NCBI GenBank assembly: GCA_023252115.1
Contig: JAHEXM010000012.1
Coordinates: 1 to 13,980 of the forward strand
Direction: 5' to 3'
Source of the DNA: Micrococcales bacterium
GTDB lineage: Bacteria; Actinomycetota; Actinomycetes; S36-B12; UBA10799
Length of the DNA: 13,980 bases
Part shown: positions 6,421 to 13,980 of the stretch, piece after piece
Position numbering within the stretch: the stretch's first letter is position 1
Layout: each line of letters opens with the position of its first letter
The notes under the pieces: generated by a model
Database searches by the model: none
The model's input: the letters and a program-made list of their open reading frames with translations, nothing else
Told to the model about the DNA's origin: nothing
Translations under genes and position numbers: made by a program

Positions 6421-6449
6421 ACCCTAGCCGTTACTCGGCCACAAGGTAA
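6421..6449 (-). promoter_or_regulatory. Leaderless promoter of PLD3
   Basis: On the - strand TAGGGT (6426-6421) is followed by eight bases (CGATTTCT) and the ATG at 6412. A weak -35 candidate, TTACCT (6449-6444), lies 17 bases upstream. The CGATT after the -10 box is shared with the PLD2 promoter. No Shine-Dalgarno sequence precedes the ATG. Confidence 0.5.
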
Positions 6450-6459
6450 CTTCGTCGCA

Positions 6460-6488
6460 GGCGCCGGAATCGGCGGATCCGGTGCGCC
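6460..6488 (-). terminator. GC-rich hairpin after the 2TM gene
   Basis: On the - strand GGCG-CA-CCGGA pairs with TCCGG-CGCC: five plus four base pairs with a two-base bulge and a nine-base loop. It begins five bases after the 2TM stop codon and ends before the PLD3 promoter, the right place to separate the FN3-2TM unit from the PLD genes. It has no U-tract, which is common for hairpins at actinobacterial gene ends. Confidence 0.4.
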
Positions 6489-6493
6489 ATTCC

Positions 6494-6799
6494 TTACGAA
6501 CCCTTGTTCATTTCGCGATTGATCTCCTCGTCAGTGATTGGCTTCTGGCCGAAGATCGCCCAAGCCTGCATCGCCAAGACAAATGCGCCAACCACCAGGA
6601 TCCAGATCGGCCAGAAACCGCCCATGCCTGACAAAGCCCAAATCGCGGTCATAAATAGAAAGCCGACGATCCATCCCACGACTTGGATCCAGAACGCACG
6701 CTTCTTGTGTAGCCGGGCGATCGCTGCTTGGCGGGGGTCGGTCGGGATCGTTCCGCCTACGGGCGGCACAGGCGGTGGGGTAGCCGTTGGATCAGTCAT
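6494..6799 (-). CDS. Small 2TM-domain membrane protein, 101 aa
   Basis: A Pro-rich N-terminal tail (1-22) is followed by ARLHKKRAFWIQVVGWIV and two hydrophobic helices at about 36-56 and 62-84, then a charged tail with KPITDEEINREM. This layout matches the bacterial 2TM-domain family: a basic R-x-x-K-K-R-x-F-W lead, two helices joined by a Gly/Phe/Trp-Pro-Ile-Trp turn, and an acidic-basic tail. Members are often fused to kinases or stand alone, and the role of stand-alone versions is not known. The start is firm because AGGAGG lies six bases before the ATG. The gene follows the FN3 gene by 38 bp and is probably cotranscribed with it. Both helix ends are expected on the cytoplasmic side. Confidence 0.85.
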   Translation of the reverse strand: MTDPTATPPPVPPVGGTIPTDPRQAAIARLHKKRAFWIQVVGWIVGFLFMTAIWALSGMGGFWPIWILVVGAFVLAMQAWAIFGQKPITDEEINREMNKGS

Positions 6800-6837
6800 T
6801 GCAAACCTCCTGTTGAAGAAGTGTTGTTAGGACGAGG

Positions 6838-9800
6838 CTACTGACTTCGGAAAGTGACCGTCTGTGTCGCCGCGCCGGGCGCGCGTACGTGGACCTCGTT
6901 GTTTCGGTTAGGCGCAACTCGGACCGTGGTCCAACCCGCACCCTTGCGGTTGAGTTTGACGGCTTTCCAGTTGTTCCTGTCGTTCACGCGCACAGCGGCC
7001 TTGCGCGGAGTCGGTGCCCCAATGCCTTGCGCCTTCACATAGATTCGGAATTTCACTGCGCCAACCGCTTTGCTTGAGCTCGTCAGCATCACGCTCTTGC
7101 CCGAGCGACCGCCGCCGCCATCGCTTCCGCCATTGTTGACGACGATGTTGGAGAATGCAGATGCGACGCCTACTTGGCCTTGGGTGTTGTTCGCCGTTAC
7201 CGACCATTGCGCTTGCGCGCCAGCACCTAGTGGACCGATCGTGCAGAACGTCAACGGAGTCGTGCCACACGTGGCGAACGAACCAAGCGTGAAGTTGGGA
7301 ACGATCGTGTAGTACGAGATCGCGCTTCCGCCGGTGTAGGCGGGCGGCGTCCAATGAAGTGTCGCGATTCCGTTGGCAATAGTTGCGTAGACATTCGTCG
7401 GCGCGCCGGGAACGGCCGGAACCGTGATCGCTTTCGCACCGGTGCTTGTTGGACTATTGCCATTGGCATTCGTGGCAAACACGCTGATCTTGTAGGTCCC
7501 TCCCGGCGTCAATCCGGGAATGGTGCAGAACGTCAAAGGCTTGCTACCTGCTGTCGAAGAGGTCGCAGTGCACGATTGACCGCCGGGGCTCGCAGTTGCT
7601 GTGTAGCTGGTAATCGGGGAGCCACCGTCAGTCGTTGGGACACCCCACCAGGCCACGATGTTGTCTTTGCCAGCCATCCCGCCGACCGACAACGGCGTGG
7701 GAGCGTCGGGCACACCGGCGGGCGTTACTTCAGGAGAAACTGCTGGTTGCGACGCCCCGTAAATATTGATCGCCACCACGTCGAACTGGTACTTGTTGCC
7801 GTTCTTCAATCCGGTCACTGTGCAACTGAGTTCGGTGGCAGCCGTCTTGCACGAAGGCTTGATGATTCCGGTAGTGGCAGTCACTTTGTAACTCAGGATG
7901 ACGGCGCCACCTTGATCGGTTGGCGGCGACCACGACACGACTGCGGATTGGTTTGCGCCTTGCGCCATGACATCGGTCGGCGGCGAAGGAACTTTGCTGC
8001 CTGGAGTAACTGGTGCGCTCGGTGCTGACGGCAGAGACGACTTGCCAGCCTTGTTGGTGGCAACGACGGTGAAGACATAAGGCGTGCCGTTAGTCAGTCC
8101 AGTGACTTTGCACTTCTTTGCAATGCCGAGGATTCCCGAGTCTGTTGTGCAGGTCCCATTCGGAGATCCCTTGTCGTTTGCCGAACTCACTGCGTAGTGC
8201 ACGATGTTGCTGCCGCCGCTGTCAGTAGGTGCCTCCCATTTGACGGTGGCTTCTCCGACACCCGCTTCCGCAGTGACACCCAACGGCTGCGTTGGATCCC
8301 CGCTTGGGACTACCCAGTTGGGATCAGACGCCCACGGACCTTGCATACCGTTGGTCGCTGCAACGTAAACGCCGTATCTCGTGCCGTCTTTGAGGCCATC
8401 AACGAGGCAAGAGGTCGCCGACGCGGCCGCGGTGCATCCGCCCACCTTGATACCGATCAAGTCAGTCACCTTGACGATGTAGCCCGTGATCGGTTTGCCG
8501 CCGTCAGAAGCAGGAGCAGTCCATTGCGCAGTGATTTGCTTGTCGCCGGCAACACCGAGGACATTTTGCGGAGCCGTCGGCGCACCCGCAGGGGTTACTG
8601 AATTCGTGGGGACTGAAGCTGGACCCCACCCGTATTTGTTGTGTGCCGTGACCGTAAATGTGTAGGCCGTTGCGTTGGTCAATTTCTTAACTGTGCACGA
8701 GTGGAACGTGGCAATTAGCGGGTGGCAGGTAAGTCCACCTGGCGACGATGTCACCTCGTAGTCGTTGATCAGCGCAGAGCCTGATGACTCGGGTGCATTC
8801 CACGTGACCACAGCTTGTTGCGACGTGTCACTGCTTGCGGCTGGGTTGAGCGGCGCTGTGGGTGGCTTTCCACCAGGCGTCACCGCATTGCTGGGATCGG
8901 ACTGAGGGGAAGTCTCGGGTGGTTTGGTGTTATTCGTCGCAGTCACCACAAATGTGTAAGTGGTGCCGTCGACAAGGCCGGGCACCTTGCAGTGAAGGGC
9001 TGGCGGCACCAACAGGAAGCGCTTGGTGGTGCATGTTTGGGTTGCCGAGTCCTCGCCTTTGTTGTTGTTCGTGGTCACGGTGTAGCTCGTGAGTTCCTTG
9101 CCACCGTCGTGAGTAGGCGTCTTCCATTGCACGTCAGCGTTTCCGATGCCCGCTGTCGCTACGACGTCCAGCGGCGGGGTGGGCGGACCCAACGGGATAA
9201 CTGAACCAGAAGCCTTGCCCGCTTTCGACGAACCGAATGCATTTGTTGCCACGACCGTGACCGTGTACTTCTCACCATTGACCAAGTTCCCGATGTCACA
9301 CGAAGTGCCCTCAGGTGCAGGGCAGGAACTTGCAGAACCCTTGGTCGATGCAGTGGCGACGTACCCGGTGATGGGCGAACCACCGTCGCTTGTTGGTGGT
9401 TGCCAATTCACGGTGATCGACGAGTCACCAGGTGTTGCGGTTACCGACAACGGAGGCGACGGCACGGTCCCGGGCGTGACTGTGGCCGAAGAGGGTGAGT
9501 CGCCCGAGGGTAGGCCCAACCAGTTAGTCGCATTCGCAGTGAATGAATAGCCCTGACCGTTGGTGAGCTTGTTGACGGTGCACGAAGTCTCGGTGAGATA
9601 CGCGGTGCAGGTTTGGTCGCCCGGGCTGGCAGTGACGACCGTGAACTTGATGGGGCCGCCTTGCGCTGGCGCAGTCCAACTGACCTTGACCTTGGTGTTG
9701 CCCGCAACTCCGGTGACATCAGTCGGCGTGTCTGGCGTGTACTTGCCGGGTGTTGCCTTGACCGGTGTTGAGGCGCCCGATGTCTGCTGGGGCGGACCGA

Positions 9801-12800
9801 CGTTTGTTGCAGTGACAGTGAATGTGTATTCAATGTGGTTCGTCAGCGAACTAACTGTGCAGGTCTTGTTCGTGCCGCTTGATGTGCAGCTTCCGCCGCC
9901 GGCACTTGAGGTCGCGGTGACCGTGTAATGGTCGATTGCCGAACCACCAGTGTTCTTCGGCTGGTCCCATGAAAGCGTGACTGCTCCGCTTGCCGTTTGA
10001 GCCTTCACATTGGTAGGTGGAGTCGGGGGACCAACGGGAATGACTGATGGCGACGGAGTGGAAGTGCTTGTCTCGCCCGAGTTGCTCGTGGTGGTCACCA
10101 CGAACTGGTATGCCGTGCCATTGGTCAAGCCTTCGACTGTGCAGTTCGTTGTTGGAGCGTCAGTGGAGCAACTTGGCTTCTTCGCCGACGCGGTGACACC
10201 CGCGGCAACGGCAGTGACGGTGTAGGACTTGAGGCCCGACCCGCCAGTATTTGCCGGGGCTTCCCAGGTGACCGCGACCGAAGCGTTACCCGGTGTACCA
10301 ACGACGCTTGTTGCCGGGCCTGGTGGACCACCAGGTGTTACTGCTGGCGAAGCCGCTGACCAATCACTCTTTCCTTTGGTAGTAACTAGGCGCGCTTGAA
10401 ATGTGTAGGCCGTTCCATTAGTCAGCCCAGTGACCTTGCATTGGTTACTCAGGATCACAGAACGCGAACAAGTCAGTGTGTTGTCTTCGACAGTCTGAAC
10501 CTCGTACTGCAGCGGAATCCCCGTTCCGGTGTCATCGGGCTTGTCCCAGGTAACCGTGACTGAGCCATTGCCGGCAGTGCCCGCAACATTTGTCGGCGGA
10601 TCGGACTGCACTTTGCCTGGCGTAATCGGCTTGGAAGTCGCTGATGGGCCAGCACCTGCTTCGTTTGAAGCAGTGACCGAGAAGGTATAGGCAGTTCCGT
10701 TGTCCAGCTGATCAACCACGCATGTTTTGTCGGTGGCTCCCGATGTGCATGTTGCGCCACCTGGCGATGCGGTCACGTTGTAACCCGAAACCGGGTTGCC
10801 GCCATCATCCTTCGGCGCGTCCCAACTGACGGTGACTTGCTTGTCGTCACCCTTGCCGGTTACTGAACGCGGAGCGCCAGGCGTTGTGTATGGCGTGGCC
10901 GATCCACCCGACGCACTTGACGTAAATCCGGCCTGGTTGGTGGCAACAACGGTGATTTCGTAGGTACTTCCGTTGGTCAGACCCGGGATCGTGCAGTGCG
11001 TGTCGGTCGTCGATGGGCACGAAACCGTCTTGCGGGCGTAGATGGGTCCGGTCACGGCCGTTGCGACATATCCGCTGATGGGCGAACCCCCATCGCTTCC
11101 GGGCTGGTCCCAATTCACAAAGATTGATCCCTGACCGCCGGTGGCGGTGACGTTGAGCGGTGGCGACGGTGCACCAGCTGGCGTAACCGGTGGCGACGCA
11201 TCCGATGAGGGCGACGTTCCTTCGGCGTTGCTTGCCACAACCGTTAGCGTGTAGGCGACGCCATTGGCCAGATTCGCAACCTTGCACGAAGTTGCTGGCT
11301 TAGTGATCTTGCTCGATGTACTGCATGTGCCAGGTGTCAATGTTTGGCCACCGGGTCCGGAACTGGCTGGGGTTGCAGTGACAACGTAACCGTTGATCCG
11401 GGACGCACCCGATGTCGACGGTGCCGTCCAGCTCGCTTCAATTTGCTGGTTGCCGGCCTTACCCGACACACCGGTTGGCGCGGATGGGTTCGAGGTTCCG
11501 GGAGTAACCGCTTCGCTCGGATTGGACGGCTGACTCTGACCAGCGACATTGGTGGCAATTACCGAGACTGTGTAAGCCGTGCCCTTTGACAAGCTGTTGA
11601 TTGGACACGTGGTCTGAACGGCGCTTCCGAAACATTGCCCTGAAGCGGTCGAGCCAGAAAACGCTGTGGCGGTGAATGACTGCACCTGCGCGCCGCCATC
11701 ATTCTTCGGTGCCTTCCAGGTCGTCACGATTGTTGAATCACCTTGAACGACAGCGGTCACACCAGTGGGCGGTGACGGCGGACCTGCGGGCGTCACCTGG
11801 TTTGACGGCGTTGACTCCGGTCCAGTGCCTGACAGGTTCATCGCCTCAACGGTGAATGACACCGCCTTGCCATTAGTGAGTCCCTGAACTGCACATTGGG
11901 TTGCCACAGGCGTAGGAGTCGTCGGTGGCGAGCATTTCGCGCCACTCGGTATCGAGTACACGTTGTAGCCCGTAATCGGTGAACCTGCCGTTGGTGGTGC
12001 AGTCCAACTCACCACCGCCATTCCGTTGCCAGGCGCTGCCGTGACGTTGGTTGGCGCTGCTGGAACACCGACCGGTGCCACCGGGGCTGATGCTGACGAT
12101 GGCGGGCTACTCAGCGTCTTGTTCGCCGCGACCACGCTGAATGTGTAAGCGGTGCCGTTGGTGAGTTTCGAAATGGTGCAGTTGGTACCCGGGGCGATCA
12201 AACCAATACGTGATTTGGTGCATTGCGCGCCCGGAACTGGGTTGTTGTCGATGAACGCAGTAACGGTATAGCTGACGAGCCAAGTACTACCGGGGCTAGC
12301 CGATGCATCCCATGAAACGTCAATCGCGCCGCCGCCCTTGACGGGTGTACCAACGACATTGGTTGGCGGGTCGGGTGGCTGCTGACCAGGTTCGACTGGC
12401 GCCGAGGGTGCCGACCATGGAGAAACCTGACCCGCCGTGTCGGTTGCCGAAACCTGGAACGAGTACAGCGTTCCGTTCTTTAACCCGGTTACTTCGCACG
12501 TAGTGGCAAGCGGGTCGCACTTGCTTGCTGTTGCACCATCAGAACCAAGCGCCTCCCCGGAGTCTGATTGAGCGTTTGTCTGAATGGCGTACGACTTAAT
12601 TGGCAGTCCACCGTTATCAGCGGGTGGAGTCCACGTCACGGTTGCACTTGAGTTATTGGCTGTTGCCTGAACGTCGGTGGGTGCTGACGGTTTTGAATTC
12701 GGTATTACGGAATTGCTGGCGGTTGATGCTGAGCTGCCGTTGGCCGTAATAGTCGTGACGATGAATGCGTAGCTGGTTCCGTTGGTCAGTTGTGTTGCCT

Positions 12801-13485
12801 GGCAAGTAGTCGTGTCGCCCGACGTAGTGCACGCACTCAACCCGCCGGTCGTCGCCACGGTGTAGCCGGTGACCGGTGAACCGCCGGTGTTCTTCGGCGC
12901 AACCCAGGTCACAGTTGCTGATTGGTTTCCTGCCGTTGCTGTGACGCCGGTGGCTGGACCCGGCGGGCCCATCGGTATGACTGAATTTGAGACCGTCGAC
13001 GGCGGTGAATCCTTCTTTCCAAACGCGCCACCGTTTTGGGCAATGACGGTAAACGTGTAGGACGTGCCATTAGTCAGCCCGGTAATGGTGCAGTTGGGAC
13101 TCAGCGTCGCCGGATCCTGCTTGCACGTTGCACCGCCAGTGGCGGCAGTGGCGATGTAACGATCCGGCTTGCCGCTTGAAGGCGTGTCCCACGTCAGCTT
13201 CGCTCCGCCGTTTGTAGCAACTGCGACAACATTGGTGGGCGCAGTGGGTTGCTCGACTTTCTTGACGTCTGGGTTCGGCTTGGCAGTGGTGTTTGAGGGA
13301 TCAGGAATGTTCTTGGTGGGGAACGGAAACGGCTTGGGCGCGGGAGCGGCGGTGCTTCCGTCGGTGGGCCCGACCGGGTCTGGTGCGGCAGAGGCCTGAA
13401 GCGAGGCCATCATCACCGCTAACACGGACACGACAGCAATGAGCGCCACCCTGGCAACCCACATCTGCCGAACCGAGCTGAGCAT
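6838..13485 (-). CDS. Giant secreted protein with 21 fibronectin type III repeats
   Basis: The 2215-residue product has an N-terminal signal peptide (hydrophobic 12-30, cleavage likely after ASA at 31-33) and a Pro-rich linker to about residue 80. Then come 21 FN3 domains of roughly 90-105 residues to about 2120, and a 95-residue basic C-terminal domain. Each repeat shows an opening P-x-x-P-x-x-V, a Trp on the second strand, a G-G-S-x-I-x-x-Y turn, and an L-x-N-G-x-x-Y-x-F-x-V strand. Each holds exactly two cysteines. No enzyme domain, LPxTG signal or C-terminal membrane segment is seen, so it is either released or held non-covalently on the wall. Such proteins usually serve in adhesion, cell-cell contact or as spacers. 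GGGAGA lies four bases before the ATG, which supports the start. It is probably cotranscribed with the 2TM gene. Confidence 0.9.
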   Translation of the reverse strand: MLSSVRQMWVARVALIAVVSVLAVMMASLQASAAPDPVGPTDGSTAAPAPKPFPFPTKNIPDPSNTTAKPNPDVKKVEQPTAPTNVVAVATNGGAKLTWDTPSSGKPDRYIATAATGGATCKQDPATLSPNCTITGLTNGTSYTFTVIAQNGGAFGKKDSPPSTVSNSVIPMGPPGPATGVTATAGNQSATVTWVAPKNTGGSPVTGYTVATTGGLSACTTSGDTTTCQATQLTNGTSYAFIVTTITANGSSASTASNSVIPNSKPSAPTDVQATANNSSATVTWTPPADNGGLPIKSYAIQTNAQSDSGEALGSDGATASKCDPLATTCEVTGLKNGTLYSFQVSATDTAGQVSPWSAPSAPVEPGQQPPDPPTNVVGTPVKGGGAIDVSWDASASPGSTWLVSYTVTAFIDNNPVPGAQCTKSRIGLIAPGTNCTISKLTNGTAYTFSVVAANKTLSSPPSSASAPVAPVGVPAAPTNVTAAPGNGMAVVSWTAPPTAGSPITGYNVYSIPSGAKCSPPTTPTPVATQCAVQGLTNGKAVSFTVEAMNLSGTGPESTPSNQVTPAGPPSPPTGVTAVVQGDSTIVTTWKAPKNDGGAQVQSFTATAFSGSTASGQCFGSAVQTTCPINSLSKGTAYTVSVIATNVAGQSQPSNPSEAVTPGTSNPSAPTGVSGKAGNQQIEASWTAPSTSGASRINGYVVTATPASSGPGGQTLTPGTCSTSSKITKPATSCKVANLANGVAYTLTVVASNAEGTSPSSDASPPVTPAGAPSPPLNVTATGGQGSIFVNWDQPGSDGGSPISGYVATAVTGPIYARKTVSCPSTTDTHCTIPGLTNGSTYEITVVATNQAGFTSSASGGSATPYTTPGAPRSVTGKGDDKQVTVSWDAPKDDGGNPVSGYNVTASPGGATCTSGATDKTCVVDQLDNGTAYTFSVTASNEAGAGPSATSKPITPGKVQSDPPTNVAGTAGNGSVTVTWDKPDDTGTGIPLQYEVQTVEDNTLTCSRSVILSNQCKVTGLTNGTAYTFQARLVTTKGKSDWSAASPAVTPGGPPGPATSVVGTPGNASVAVTWEAPANTGGSGLKSYTVTAVAAGVTASAKKPSCSTDAPTTNCTVEGLTNGTAYQFVVTTTSNSGETSTSTPSPSVIPVGPPTPPTNVKAQTASGAVTLSWDQPKNTGGSAIDHYTVTATSSAGGGSCTSSGTNKTCTVSSLTNHIEYTFTVTATNVGPPQQTSGASTPVKATPGKYTPDTPTDVTGVAGNTKVKVSWTAPAQGGPIKFTVVTASPGDQTCTAYLTETSCTVNKLTNGQGYSFTANATNWLGLPSGDSPSSATVTPGTVPSPPLSVTATPGDSSITVNWQPPTSDGGSPITGYVATASTKGSASSCPAPEGTSCDIGNLVNGEKYTVTVVATNAFGSSKAGKASGSVIPLGPPTPPLDVVATAGIGNADVQWKTPTHDGGKELTSYTVTTNNNKGEDSATQTCTTKRFLLVPPALHCKVPGLVDGTTYTFVVTATNNTKPPETSPQSDPSNAVTPGGKPPTAPLNPAASSDTSQQAVVTWNAPESSGSALINDYEVTSSPGGLTCHPLIATFHSCTVKKLTNATAYTFTVTAHNKYGWGPASVPTNSVTPAGAPTAPQNVLGVAGDKQITAQWTAPASDGGKPITGYIVKVTDLIGIKVGGCTAAASATSCLVDGLKDGTRYGVYVAATNGMQGPWASDPNWVVPSGDPTQPLGVTAEAGVGEATVKWEAPTDSGGSNIVHYAVSSANDKGSPNGTCTTDSGILGIAKKCKVTGLTNGTPYVFTVVATNKAGKSSLPSAPSAPVTPGSKVPSPPTDVMAQGANQSAVVSWSPPTDQGGAVILSYKVTATTGIIKPSCKTAATELSCTVTGLKNGNKYQFDVVAINIYGASQPAVSPEVTPAGVPDAPTPLSVGGMAGKDNIVAWWGVPTTDGGSPITSYTATASPGGQSCTATSSTAGSKPLTFCTIPGLTPGGTYKISVFATNANGNSPTSTGAKAITVPAVPGAPTNVYATIANGIATLHWTPPAYTGGSAISYYTIVPNFTLGSFATCGTTPLTFCTIGPLGAGAQAQWSVTANNTQGQVGVASAFSNIVVNNGGSDGGGGRSGKSVMLTSSSKAVGAVKFRIYVKAQGIGAPTPRKAAVRVNDRNNWKAVKLNRKGAGWTTVRVAPNRNNEVHVRAPGAATQTVTFRSQ
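6841..7125 (-). other. Basic C-terminal domain of the FN3 protein
   Basis: The last 95 residues (2121-2215) follow a Gly-rich hinge (SDGGGGRSG) and are not FN3. They have alternating hydrophobic residues typical of a beta sandwich, for example VKFRIYV and WTTVRVAPNR. By hand count there are 18 Lys/Arg against 3 Asp/Glu. This could be a wall- or polymer-binding module, but I do not recognise the family. Confidence 0.5.
7126..13248 (-). repeat. Array of 21 FN3-coding repeats, each with one cysteine pair
   Basis: The array codes for 21 tandem FN3 units of about 270-320 bp each. The repeats are clearly homologous in protein but well diverged in DNA, with no neighbouring pair close to identity, so the expansion looks old and the array should be stable. 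In every unit two cysteines, 6 to 14 residues apart, lie just before the L-x-N-G motif. No cysteine occurs elsewhere in the protein, giving 42 in all. Confidence 0.85.
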
Positions 13486-13537
13486 CGACTCTCCCGAGAC
13501 ACGTCAAATCGCATACTTCGTCACCAGAGAGCTTGCT

Positions 13538-13580
13538 GGGATTTGCAGGGCAGCGCTCGGCGGCAGCCACGACTGCACCC
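13538..13580 (-). other. Possible stem-loop in the leader of the FN3 gene
   Basis: In the 149-bp gap between the rRNA methyltransferase and the FN3 gene, GGGTGCAG (13580-13573) can pair with CTGCA-AAT-CCC (13548-13538): eight pairs with a three-base bulge, enclosing a GC-rich segment. Nearer the start codon, a CTCTC in the leader could pair with the GAGAG that overlaps the ribosome-binding site. This could be a regulatory leader. It does not match any riboswitch consensus that I can recall, and no confident promoter was found in the gap. Confidence 0.25.
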
Positions 13581-13634
13581 ATTTGGAGTACCCAAAAGTC
13601 GGATTTTGACCGAAAAGCTAGTTACAGACCATCA

Positions 13635-13980
13635 CTAACGTGCGAGAGCATGCAACGCGATTCCGGCTGCAACTGACGCATTCAGCGACTCAACCTTGCT
13701 GCTTATTGGTATCGCCGCCGTCAGGTCACACGTTTGCTCAACGAGCCGTCCAAGCCCTCGGCCCTCGCCGCCGATCACAATCATGACCGAAGACGAATTG
13801 AGGTCAAGCTCGTCAATCGAGTTATCCGAGTCGCCGGCCAAACCAACGACAGTCACTCCTGCGTTCTGCGCATCTTCAACAGCGCGGCTCATGTTCGTCA
13901 CCATCGCAACTGGCACGTGCGCAAGTACACCCGCAGATGAGCGCCACGCGCTTGCTGTCACTCCGGCCGATCTGCGCGAT
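13635..13980 (-). CDS. rlmB: SpoU/TrmH-family rRNA 2'-O-methyltransferase (RlmB-like), 3' part
   Basis: This is the C-terminal 115 or so codons of a gene whose start lies beyond the right edge; the frame stays open to the edge. The first visible residues, RRSAGVTASAW, match the region after SpoU motif 1, and the internal GTG at 13961 is therefore not the start. Motif 2 is seen as IGGEGRGLGRLVEQTCD and motif 3 as ESLNASVAAGIALHAL near the end. Together these build the knotted SAM-binding site typical of SPOUT enzymes. RlmB methylates the ribose of G2251 in 23S rRNA. Related TrmH-family enzymes with other targets cannot be excluded without the N-terminal domain. It is a housekeeping gene and probably unrelated in function to the FN3 gene that follows after 149 bp. 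Confidence 0.85.
   Translation of the reverse strand, partial: SRRSAGVTASAWRSSAGVLAHVPVAMVTNMSRAVEDAQNAGVTVVGLAGDSDNSIDELDLNSSSVMIVIGGEGRGLGRLVEQTCDLTAAIPISSKVESLNASVAAGIALHALAR

Noticed and set aside
7354..8028. A 224-residue open frame on the + strand inside the FN3 gene
   Set aside because: It lies wholly antisense to the FN3 array, has no recognisable domain, and its composition (Arg/Cys/His-rich) is what a shadow frame of GC-rich coding DNA gives.
7126..13248. Regular spacing of similar sequence, considered as a CRISPR or other DNA repeat array
   Set aside because: The period is about 270-320 bp, the units differ in DNA, and the likeness is at the protein level (FN3 domains).
13593..13614. 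CAAAA/TTTTG hairpin after the methyltransferase gene as a terminator
   Set aside because: The stem is only five pairs, all but one A-T, and no U-tract follows, so it is too weak to call.
13486..13634. c-di-AMP (ydaO-type) or c-di-GMP riboswitch before the FN3 gene
   Set aside because: Short pieces look alike, but the conserved core order of these classes could not be laid out in the 149-bp gap.
13961..13980. GTG at 13961 as the start of a short methyltransferase gene
   Set aside because: The frame stays open to the window edge and the residues before this GTG (RRSAG) fit the family, so it is an internal Val codon of a longer gene.

Overview
The window suggests a moderate-GC member of the Actinomycetota. 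The basis is codon style, leaderless-looking promoters (TAnnnT placed 6-8 nt before ATG), many lipobox or Tat-exported proteins, and a large FN3-repeat surface protein whose repeats look actinobacterial. The taxon cannot be fixed from sequence alone.

Layout. The first ~780 bases run on the + strand: the 3' end of a VOC/glyoxalase-family gene, a tRNA-Thr(TGT), and a complete small VOC-family gene with its own leaderless promoter. From about 858 to the right edge every gene lies on the - strand. Read in transcription order (right to left) these are: the 3' part of an RlmB/TrmH-type rRNA 2'-O-methyltransferase, cut by the window edge; a 149-bp leader; a 2215-residue secreted protein made almost entirely of 21 FN3 repeats; a small 2TM-domain membrane protein 38 bp downstream; a hairpin without a U-tract; three tandem paralogous lipoproteins of the phospholipase D (HKD) superfamily; a Tat-signal lipoprotein with a zinc-dependent nucleoside/cytidine-deaminase-type active site; and a small cysteine-containing lipoprotein of unknown function. 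The VOC gene and the last lipoprotein are convergent. The 80 bp between their stop codons holds a 9-bp hairpin and a degenerate copy of the deaminase gene's 3' end.

How the genes may work together. All products from the FN3 protein to the last lipoprotein are predicted to be exported or membrane-bound, so 858-13485 looks like a cell-envelope locus. The most unusual part is 1523-6412: three lipid-anchored HKD phosphodiesterases next to an exported deaminase. Processing of extracellular nucleic acids or nucleotides at the cell surface is one plausible role. That is an inference, because HKD enzymes can also act on phospholipids or other phosphodiesters. PLD3, PLD2-PLD1 and the deaminase each appear to have their own leaderless promoter, while PLD2 and PLD1 are coupled by a 4-bp ATGA overlap.
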